Shown: positions 31,031 to 36,223 of the stretch, piece by piece
How positions within the stretch are numbered: the first letter of the stretch is position 1
Layout: the number at the start of each line of letters is the position of its first letter
Source of the DNA: Nanobdellota archaeon
GTDB taxonomy: Archaea > Nanobdellota > Nanobdellia > Woesearchaeales > SM23-78
DNA length: 36,223 nt
Assembly (NCBI GenBank): GCA_018819305.1
Contig: JAHJQO010000032.1
Location: 1 to 36,223, forward strand
Reading direction: 5' to 3'
The notes under the pieces: model-generated
Told to the model about the DNA's origin: nothing
Databases searched by the model: none
Seen by the model: the letters and a program-made list of their open reading frames with translations, nothing else
Program-made: the position numbers and the translations under genes

Positions 31031-31132
31031 ATGACTATATTTGATCCAAGGCATCTGCACAGCAAACCAGGAAAAATAATCTATGGTATTTTTGCTGTTA
31101 TAGCAATAGCATTTATACTTATTTTATTTTAA
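31031..31132 (+). CDS. Tiny single-helix membrane protein, 33 residues
   Basis: The product is MTIFDPRHLHSKPGKIIYGI followed by FAVIAIAFILILF: a short polar N-terminus and one membrane helix ending at the C-terminus. AAAAGGAGGAATC lies before the ATG with ideal spacing, and the gene starts 11 bp after the previous stop, which argues that it is translated despite its size. Function unknown. Confidence 0.55.
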   Translation: MTIFDPRHLHSKPGKIIYGIFAVIAIAFILILF

Positions 31133-31175
31133 GATTCACAGTATTATTCTGATTATTTAAAAAAAGGAGCTTAAC

Positions 31176-31577
31176 ATGAATATTATTCTCAATATCTTTA
31201 TCGTTGTGCTAATAGCATACCACATCACCAATGTTCTTACAAATCCAAAAGAGTATTTGACTCTACAATGGGCGAAAGAATATCACTCGGCCATCTCCTC
31301 TTTTTGGATAGCGCTCGAATTCATCATAGTAATGATTATCATTGTATACCCCCCCATCAGCCTAACAAGGATGATAATAAGTGCAGGATTATTCATATAT
31401 AAATATATGATTACCTTCTTTATCATTGATCTAAAATTGGGTGAAGCTAAAATAGAATTGGCTTGTGGTGAGGATTTCAAACAAATAGTCCTCCCGTACA
31501 AATGGATGAATTCCCTTCGCATAAATAGTGCATGCTTCACAATATTCTATATTTTATTCTTGATATTCAAATTCTGA
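31176..31577 (+). CDS. Four-helix membrane protein, 133 residues
   Basis: It has an AAAAAAGGAGC ribosome binding site and four hydrophobic segments: IILNIFIVVLIAYHI, FWIALEFIIVMIIIVY, LFIYKYMITFFIID and CFTIFYILFLIFKF. Between the last two lies a more polar loop (KLGEAKIELACGEDFKQIVL). Not recognised. It belongs to the same-strand run of short genes with short gaps, each with its own strong SD. Confidence 0.58.
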   Translation: MNIILNIFIVVLIAYHITNVLTNPKEYLTLQWAKEYHSAISSFWIALEFIIVMIIIVYPPISLTRMIISAGLFIYKYMITFFIIDLKLGEAKIELACGEDFKQIVLPYKWMNSLRINSACFTIFYILFLIFKF

Positions 31578-31611
31578 ATATAAAAAAATAAACAACAAAA
31601 AGGAGTCAACA

Positions 31612-31818
31612 TTGAAAAATCAAACTACTGTCGACCAATTACTTTGCAGACTGGAAGAAATCCATTACATTGGAAAGTGCGGCAACCCCAACTGTGAACA
31701 TGAGGTCAATGGACTTGCGTTTGCAGAACCCTTCCAGCGCGGAGCGCATGATATGGTTTTCTGTTCCGAGAGCTGCGCCAGAAAATATTTTGAGGAACTC
31801 ACCAAGAAAAAAGAATAA
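31612..31818 (+). CDS. Small treble-clef zinc-finger protein
   Basis: The TTG at 31612 lies behind AAAAAGGAGTC. The 68-residue protein has CGNPNCEHE near residues 23-31 and FCSESCARKYFEEL near its end. Two cysteine pairs with the second at the start of a helix (C-x2/3-C-x(n)-C-x3-C) form a treble-clef/MYM-like zinc finger. Such small proteins often bind nucleic acid or other proteins. The partner is unknown. Confidence 0.65.
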   Translation: MKNQTTVDQLLCRLEEIHYIGKCGNPNCEHEVNGLAFAEPFQRGAHDMVFCSESCARKYFEELTKKKE

Positions 31819-31841
31819 AAAGAAACAACAGGAGGTTTATC

Positions 31842-32858
31842 ATGAAAAATATTCTCATCGTGTTTTTAATTCTGTTTACTGTCAGTGTGTTTAGTTTTCC
31901 TGCCAATCAACAGGAGATGGACGAATTCATGGCAGCAGACCAAATTCAGAATGTCAACCAAAGACTGGAAAAGTACAAGGAACTTGTTGCCAAGTATCCT
32001 AACTCAGCCTATACTCCCGCAGTCTACCTGAATATCATTGGCATATACGATCAGAAAAATGACAATGCCAACCTGCTCAAGTACATCTATGAAGCAGACT
32101 CCAAAAGCATGCTCACCAAAGCAGGGATTGATGACCCGGGATTGGCTAGCATCTTCTACGGTGCATTCCAAAAAATACAGCAAACCAACAAGCAGGAAGC
32201 AATCAAATTGCTGGATAAAATCATTGCCATTGCAAACAAGTACCAAGGCGATGCAGATTGGGACAAAACCCGAACTGATATCCAGGCAATAAAAACCAGA
32301 CTCACTGCGCCTCCACCCAAGCCTAAAAAACAAGATCCACCAATAAATGCAGCTGTCAAGGATTACAACGACAAGAAGTATGAATCTGCGCTGGCAAAAC
32401 TGGCAAAGCTTGACCAGGAAGATCCAAAAGTCATCTTCTACGCAGGGCTTTCTTTGTATCGTACCCAAAAGTACAGCCAAGCAGTAAACAAACTCATCAG
32501 AACCTGGCTTCTTGCTCCTGAAGAATATCCCCAAGCACAAACCACTGCCCAAAGCATTTATCTCCGCTCCATTTACAAAGACAGCGAAACCCAAATGACT
32601 TATAACCAACTGGCACAGGAAATCCAAGCTCTGGCCAAGGAAAATACAGCAGTAGTGAATACCTGGAATGAAAAGTTCGTCAACAAAACAGAAGAAGAGC
32701 TAACAGAAGCTGAAAAACAAGAGATGGCAGAACTTCAAAAACTTATAAGCAAGATCGAACGGGACAGCAATTACTTCAAAGATAAACAACAGGCTGCTTT
32801 GGATGCTTTCAATAATATTATTGAAGAAATCCGCAAGCAGCTCAATGAACAAAAATAA
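31842..32858 (+). CDS. Secreted TPR-like protein
   Basis: A 338-residue protein with a signal peptide (MKNILIVFLILFTVSVFSF). The mature part contains helix pairs like tetratricopeptide repeats: RLEKYKELVAKYPNSAYTP, EAIKLLDKIIAIANKY, YESALAKLAKLDQEDPK and VIFYAGLSLYRTQKYSQAV. A Pro/Lys linker (APPPKPKKQDPP) separates two halves, and the C-terminus is a charged coiled-coil-like helix. TPR proteins act as scaffolds outside the membrane; the partner is unknown. CAGGAGG precedes the ATG. The gene ends just before a 12-bp-stem hairpin. Confidence 0.7.
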   Translation: MKNILIVFLILFTVSVFSFPANQQEMDEFMAADQIQNVNQRLEKYKELVAKYPNSAYTPAVYLNIIGIYDQKNDNANLLKYIYEADSKSMLTKAGIDDPGLASIFYGAFQKIQQTNKQEAIKLLDKIIAIANKYQGDADWDKTRTDIQAIKTRLTAPPPKPKKQDPPINAAVKDYNDKKYESALAKLAKLDQEDPKVIFYAGLSLYRTQKYSQAVNKLIRTWLLAPEEYPQAQTTAQSIYLRSIYKDSETQMTYNQLAQEIQALAKENTAVVNTWNEKFVNKTEEELTEAEKQEMAELQKLISKIERDSNYFKDKQQAALDAFNNIIEEIRKQLNEQK

Positions 32859-32870
32859 CAGCCGGTCCTA

Positions 32871-32927
32871 GGAGAGAAGGTGCTCATCATCTCATCATCT
32901 TTTCAAAAGAGTGAACACCTTCTTTCC
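32871..32927 (+). terminator. Long-stem hairpin after the TPR gene
   Basis: GGAGAGAAGGTG (32871-32882) pairs with CACCTTCTTTCC (32916-32927), twelve pairs with one G-U. The loop holds a CATCATCTCATCATC repeat and TTTTCAAAAGAG. It begins 13 bp after the stop. No T-run follows. Confidence 0.6.
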
Positions 32928-32953
32928 AAAACATCCCAAGGAGGGATAAATAT

Positions 32954-33115
32954 ATGAAAAAGAAATTTTGTCAAAGAAGAGCAAATCCTCATGCAGGAAC
33001 TGTTCTTTGCAAAATTAAAAATGCAAAAATACAGATAACCAAATTCCGGATAAGGAGGATAAAATCAAATGATCGTTATCATGCACGGTCAATCAATGAT
33101 AAAAATAGACGATGA
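32954..33115 (+). CDS. Small basic protein, 53 residues (doubtful)
   Basis: MKKKFCQRRANPHAGTVLCK opens a basic protein with a good AAGGAGGG ribosome binding site. The frame overlaps the next small gene (33069) by 47 bp in another frame. Both have ribosome binding sites, so the overlap may be real or one of them may be a chance ORF. No family recognised. Confidence 0.35.
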   Translation: MKKKFCQRRANPHAGTVLCKIKNAKIQITKFRIRRIKSNDRYHARSINDKNRR

Positions 33116-33278
33116 AAAAGGAGGCCCGATAAGTCAGATTCATATCAGAAAAATCAAGAACATGCAGAGGTTAGGAAGTGTTCTCCAAATCGCCCAAAGA
33201 GGAGACAAGCGTATTCTATACTGCTGCAAAATAGGACCTTCTCATCACGAACGAAATGTCAAAAATGAGGTTTCGTAA
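33069..33278 (+). CDS. Small unknown protein, 69 residues
   Basis: An ATG at 33069 follows ATAAGGAGG. The protein (MIVIMHGQSMIKIDDEKGGP...) begins with strands and ends with CCKIGPSHHERN, where Cys and His might bind metal. No membrane segment. Not recognised. About 120 bp follow without a gene before the next ribosome binding site. Confidence 0.45.
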   Translation: MIVIMHGQSMIKIDDEKGGPISQIHIRKIKNMQRLGSVLQIAQRGDKRILYCCKIGPSHHERNVKNEVS

Positions 33279-33400
33279 TCAACTCGAGTTTAATTACAAA
33301 GTTGATTCTGTAAAAAATAAAAAATCAAGCAAGAAATTTCTCAAAGTATTTAGGTTTTTGTAATCAAAAAATTAATTTCAAAAAAATGAAAGGAAAAAAA

Positions 33401-33919
33401 ATGAAATCAACTAAATCTATTCTGAAGTCTCTTTTGAACTTTGATATTGTGTGTCCGGTTACTTTGGTTTTGAGCGCCCTGATCGGAGCATCATGGTATT
33501 TTTCAAAAGGCCCCAAGCCATTCTGGACCATAATTGTTCTGATCGTGTTTGTTTTAATCAACATTCAACTCGCGTTCATAGAAACCTGCAGAGAAAGTCG
33601 AAAATCAGGAACAAAAAAATATGACCAATTCTATAAAGATATGGGTGACAGTTTCTTGTTTGGATTGGTGCTGGTTGCTGTAGGAGTCATTATAGGAATT
33701 ATTTTTACAGGCATCGGAGCAGGCCTGGTGAAATTATTCAAAAAAGCTGAGCTCTCTATCCTACAAATAGGTATCTACACTGCAATTGCAGGAGCTATTT
33801 TTGCATTCTTCAGACTCCAGCTCACCATAGCAAGAAAATACTTTGGAAAAGAAAACGTCAAACTATCACTCCTACCAGATCGCTCTAAAAACTATACTGA
33901 GCCGGAATTTCCATTGTAA
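33401..33919 (+). CDS. Four-helix membrane protein, 172 residues
   Basis: I choose the ATG at 33401 after AAAGGAAAAAA rather than 33386, which lies before that site. Helices: VTLVLSALIGASWYF, FWTIIVLIVFVLINI, a Gly-rich third (FGLVLVAVGVIIGIIFTGIG) and a fourth (IGIYTAIAGAIFAFF). The tail is polar (DRSKNYTEPEFPL). No family recognised. It is one of the run of membrane proteins in this part of the window. Confidence 0.58.
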   Translation: MKSTKSILKSLLNFDIVCPVTLVLSALIGASWYFSKGPKPFWTIIVLIVFVLINIQLAFIETCRESRKSGTKKYDQFYKDMGDSFLFGLVLVAVGVIIGIIFTGIGAGLVKLFKKAELSILQIGIYTAIAGAIFAFFRLQLTIARKYFGKENVKLSLLPDRSKNYTEPEFPL

Positions 33920-33983
33920 TCTTTTTCAAAGAAAAGATTTGAAGAAAAAATAAATTTCCAAAAAAAATCTTAAGGAGGACAGA

Positions 33984-34385
33984 ATGTTTAATTTCATTAC
34001 CAATCTCATTCCAGACTGGGTGGCCCTAAGTGATCCGAATTTCAAGTTTGCGTTTATCGGTTTGATTGTCGTCGGCGTGATTTTTCTTCTGAACAAAAAA
34101 ATCACCCAGACCAAAGGATTGGCCAGAATCGGAAATGCTCTCCTTGCCGGCGCTTGTGTGTTTGGGACTCAATTCCTGCTCGTCGCTGAAAAAGAAAACA
34201 GGATATGGTATGCTGGCGCTGCAGTGCTCGGGTTGTATATTCTTGTCGGCATCATCAAGGTGATTAGGGGGCATGAACGCATCAAAGTCAGAAATCGGTT
34301 CAAAAGACAGACAAAAATCCTGAATGAATCATTAGACCACCCTCAAAGCGAAGACTTTCTACCCAAAGACTTATCTAAACCGTAA
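33984..34385 (+). CDS. Three-helix membrane protein, 133 residues
   Basis: Starts MFNFITNLIPDWVALSDPNF after TAAGGAGGAC. Three hydrophobic segments follow (FAFIGLIVVGVIFLL, IGNALLAGACVFGTQFLLV, AGAAVLGLYILVGIIKV), then a basic stretch (RGHERIKVRNRFKRQTK) and an acidic polar end. Not recognised. A 10-bp-stem hairpin follows its stop by 7 bp and then a long pyrimidine tract, so it may end a transcript. Confidence 0.58.
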   Translation: MFNFITNLIPDWVALSDPNFKFAFIGLIVVGVIFLLNKKITQTKGLARIGNALLAGACVFGTQFLLVAEKENRIWYAGAAVLGLYILVGIIKVIRGHERIKVRNRFKRQTKILNESLDHPQSEDFLPKDLSKP

Positions 34386-34392
34386 CCGCTGA

Positions 34393-34442
34393 GTAAAGGG
34401 GCTGACCATCAAGTATCAGAAAAAGATGAGATGCCCCTTTAC
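34393..34442 (+). terminator. Long-stem hairpin, probable terminator
   Basis: GTAAAGGGGC (34393-34402) pairs perfectly with GCCCCTTTAC (34433-34442). The 30-nt loop begins with TGACCATCAAG, similar to the GGCTGACC-TCAAG motif at 26425, and ends with AGATGAGAT. A pyrimidine-rich run to about 34493 follows. Confidence 0.62.
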
Positions 34443-34493
34443 CTATTCTATTTCTATTTCCCATTCTACTTTCCCCTTCTACTTCTATTTTTT
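34443..34493 (+). repeat. Polypyrimidine tract
   Basis: About 50 bases almost free of purines other than single A residues, with TTCTA/TTCTAC units repeated (for example TTCTATTTCTATTTCCC, then TTCTACTTTCCCCTTCTAC). It lies in the 282-bp gap 34386-34667, which otherwise holds the hairpin and no gene. It may support termination or form unusual DNA structure. Confidence 0.4.
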
Positions 34494-34667
34494 TAGCAGT
34501 ATATCTTCTTAATCGTGTTGAAATATTTATGTTATTCATAATATAAATGTACGAACTGTGTGGTGTACTCAAATTTTATAATTTCAAAATCAGAACAAAA
34601 ATGATACAACAGAAATTATTCTGATTTTCAATAGATAAAAATTTAAAAAAATCAAATGGAGGATACT

Positions 34668-35192
34668 ATGAAAAATTCAATTATTATTCTGGCAATTTTT
34701 GCCATACTCTTTACTCCTCTGAATGCCCAGGCAGTCAGTTCTATGACTCGCATCAACAATCAGGTTTCTGTTCAGGAACAGGAGGAAGCACAACAACCTT
34801 GGGAAAGAATAGCAATAACAATTCTAAAAGCCCTGGGCCATTTTGAACAGAGCGAGCCGTCAAAAGGAGCAGTACTGCTCATTGATGCAGTTCTGTTTTA
34901 CAAGCCTGAAGTTGGCTTTGAAGGGATTGAAGAGAAACTCTTGTCTGCAAAAAAACATTTTCTCAAGGACGAGTATTCCAAAGGCAGCAAATATGTTGTA
35001 GAGGTTATTGAAACCATCAAGCAAGCCAGCGGAATCGATTCAGTTAAGTCCAGTGAGCAGAGTGTTTCAAAAGCAGATGCTGTTAAAGATCTATTTTGGA
35101 ATTCAATGAATTATTTTAGACATGGATATCCCGCTCAGGGAATGATCGGAATTCTGGAAGCTCTTGTTTTGCTGACAGGACCAAAAGGATAA
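34668..35192 (+). CDS. Secreted protein of unknown function
   Basis: I start at the ATG of 34668, behind ATGGAGGAT. The 174-residue product begins with a signal peptide (MKNSIIILAIFAILFTPLNA, cleaved near AQA). The mature part is helical with a repeated theme: EPSKGAVLLIDAVLFYKPE in the middle and YPAQGMIGILEALVLLTGP at the end. Not recognised. Nine bp separate it from the ABC ATPase gene, so it is probably cotranscribed with it and the TonB-like protein. Confidence 0.62.
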   Translation: MKNSIIILAIFAILFTPLNAQAVSSMTRINNQVSVQEQEEAQQPWERIAITILKALGHFEQSEPSKGAVLLIDAVLFYKPEVGFEGIEEKLLSAKKHFLKDEYSKGSKYVVEVIETIKQASGIDSVKSSEQSVSKADAVKDLFWNSMNYFRHGYPAQGMIGILEALVLLTGPKG

Positions 35193-35201
35193 GGGGGGAT
35201 C

Positions 35202-35891
35202 ATGGATAATATACTAATCCAAATCAAAGATTTGGAAAAAACTTATCAGGTTGGTGAAACCCAGGTCCATGCCCTCAGAGGAGTTTCTTTTGATATTTTG
35301 TCAGGAGAAATACTCGCCATCATGGGGCCTTCTGGATCTGGCAAGTCTACCTTAATGAACATCATCGGGTGCCTGGACACACCTTCAAAAGGACAATATT
35401 TTCTTGAAGGCCAAGAGGTGTCAGGTTATAACAAGGATCAGTTGGCTAAAATCCGAAACGGAAAAATTGGTTTTGTGTTCCAGAACTTTAACCTGCTAGC
35501 AAGAACCACTGCTCTTGAGAATGTCGAACTTCCTTTGGTTTATTCAACTGTACCTGACAAAAAAGCAAGAGAAATGGCTTATGAAGCCCTTGCAAAAGTC
35601 GGGTTAAAAGGAAGAGAGTTACATAAGACCAACCAGATCTCTGGAGGCGAAATGCAGCGTGTAGCCACTGCAAGGGCTTTAGTAAATAATCCTTCGCTGA
35701 TACTTGCAGATGAACCTACAGGCAACCTTGACACTAAAACAGGGAATGAGATCATGGATCTTTTTATTGATCTCAATCAAAACAAAGGAATCACAATCAT
35801 TCTCGTCACACATGATCCTGAAGTAGTAGAAATTGCTCATAGAATCATATATGTCCGCGACGGGCTGATTGAGAAAGAGCAAAGGAGATAA
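35202..35891 (+). CDS. ABC transporter ATP-binding protein, MacB/LolD type
   Basis: A complete 229-residue ATPase. Walker A is GPSGSGKST (residues ~42-50), the Q-loop is FVFQNFNLL, the signature is [15 protein letters not shown], Walker B is [12 protein letters not shown], and the switch His is in VTHDPEV. The [12 protein letters not shown] stretch and the [13 protein letters not shown] region are typical for MacB/LolD-type exporters, which pair with a FtsX-like permease and take lipoproteins or peptides from the membrane. The permease is not in the window and may lie downstream. A secreted protein precedes it and a TonB-type protein follows after 3 bp. Confidence 0.9.
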   Translation: MDNILIQIKDLEKTYQVGETQVHALRGVSFDILSGEILAIMGPSGSGKSTLMNIIGCLDTPSKGQYFLEGQEVSGYNKDQLAKIRNGKIGFVFQNFNLLARTTALENVELPLVYSTVPDKKAREMAYEALAKVGLKGRELHKTNQISGGEMQRVATARALVNNPSLILADEPTGNLDTKTGNEIMDLFIDLNQNKGITIILVTHDPEVVEIAHRIIYVRDGLIEKEQRR

Positions 35892-35894
35892 AAA

Positions 35895-36223
35895 GTGACA
35901 AACAAAAAACCATTAACATGGTATCCAACGTTCTTGATTGTGATGATGATTCTCGTTGTCATTGCCCTAATAGTTGTATTAACAATCAACAATGAAGAGC
36001 CAGTCAAACCTGCAGAACAAACAGATGTCAAACTGCCGGCAGATACGCCATCAGGAACAGTAACTGCTGACGAAGAACAGCCGGTCCGCGCCACAGGAGA
36101 TATCAAACCGCCCAAACTCATCAAAAGAGTCGAGCCGAAATATCCTGAAGAAGCACGACAAAAACAGATATCAGGCGTTGTGATTCTCGAAGCCACCACA
36201 GACATCTATGGAAAAGTCCAGAG
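35895..36223 (+). CDS. TonB-type energy transducer (cut by the right edge)
   Basis: The GTG at 35895 follows AAAGGAGAT, three bp after the stop of the ATPase gene. About 109 codons are in the window. A membrane anchor (FLIVMMILVVIALIVVLTI) is followed by an acidic linker and the start of a TonB C-terminal domain: KLIKRVEPKYPEEARQKQ, then SGVVILEATTDIYGKVQ. The P-x-YP-x-A-R and G-V-x-L pattern is the classical opening of this domain in two-membrane bacteria. It differs from the TonB-like protein at 26842, so the window has two distinct ones. The end is outside. Confidence 0.85.
   Translation, partial: MTNKKPLTWYPTFLIVMMILVVIALIVVLTINNEEPVKPAEQTDVKLPADTPSGTVTADEEQPVRATGDIKPPKLIKRVEPKYPEEARQKQISGVVILEATTDIYGKVQ

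Noticed and set aside
32004-32627. Minus-strand frame of 207 codons in the TPR gene
   Set aside because: Mirror of the plus-strand coding sequence; the TPR protein has signal peptide and SD.
1-36223. tRNA and rRNA genes
   Set aside because: I looked for T-loop (GGTTCRAATCC) and acceptor pairing and saw only chance matches in coding sequence; no rRNA-like stretch.

Overview
This window most likely comes from an uncultivated, AT-rich archaeon of the DPANN type (Woesearchaeales/Pacearchaeales-like), at least for its first ~22.8 kb. The evidence is: (i) many genes have a TATA box (TTTATAAA/TTTAAATA, sometimes with a CCGAAAGA BRE-like element before it) about 25-40 nt upstream of the start codon, the archaeal arrangement, often leaderless; (ii) other starts carry GGTGAT/GAGGTGA Shine-Dalgarno (SD) sites; (iii) the gene set is archaeal in style: tandem Lrp regulator, beta-CASP nuclease, HerA/VirB4-like ATPase, AbrB/RelE pair, DnaJ, lipobox surface proteins. 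The taxonomic call is inference from these traits.

Region 1 (1-4.6 kb, minus strand): the first codons of a probable transposase, a folded intergenic repeat, an AAA+ ATPase gene bracketed by related inverted sequences, a three-gene overlapping operon (winged helix, shortened Bro-N protein, zinc-finger protein), a MarC-type membrane protein, and an AbrB/RelE toxin-antitoxin pair with a perfect operator palindrome. Region 2 (4.7-12.8 kb): DUF3467 protein, unknown proteins, a secreted beta-rich protein, DnaJ, a lipoprotein, a ribbon-helix-helix (RHH) repressor with a large HExxH metalloprotease, and a lipoprotein built of alternating Ig-like repeats. Region 3 (12.8-19.9 kb): a minus-strand operon of HD phosphohydrolase, two radical SAM proteins and a thymidylate-kinase-like protein, then the tandem Lrp regulator, the beta-CASP nuclease and a TIM-barrel-like protein. 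Region 4 (20.0-22.8 kb): a small membrane protein and a coiled-coil plus HerA-like ATPase operon.

Region 5 (23.2-36.2 kb, all plus strand) has a different style: no leaderless starts, nearly every gene with a strong AAAAGGAGG-type SD, frequent GTG/TTG starts, generally more G+C, and long-stemmed hairpins between the genes. It encodes about twenty mostly small membrane or secreted proteins of unknown function, an HsmA-family protein, two TonB-type proteins (one cut by the window end), a TPR-like secreted protein, a treble-clef zinc protein and a MacB/LolD-type ABC ATPase. TonB and MacB/LolD systems belong to two-membrane bacteria, so this part is either a bacterial-type island in an archaeal genome or a chimeric contig join near 22.8-23.2 kb. 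Its hairpins fall into related classes with shared loop motifs, and a 74-bp exact duplication that can form alternative stems sits directly before two ribosome binding sites. This makes region 5 the best candidate for an undescribed system.

No rRNA, convincing tRNA or CRISPR array was seen.
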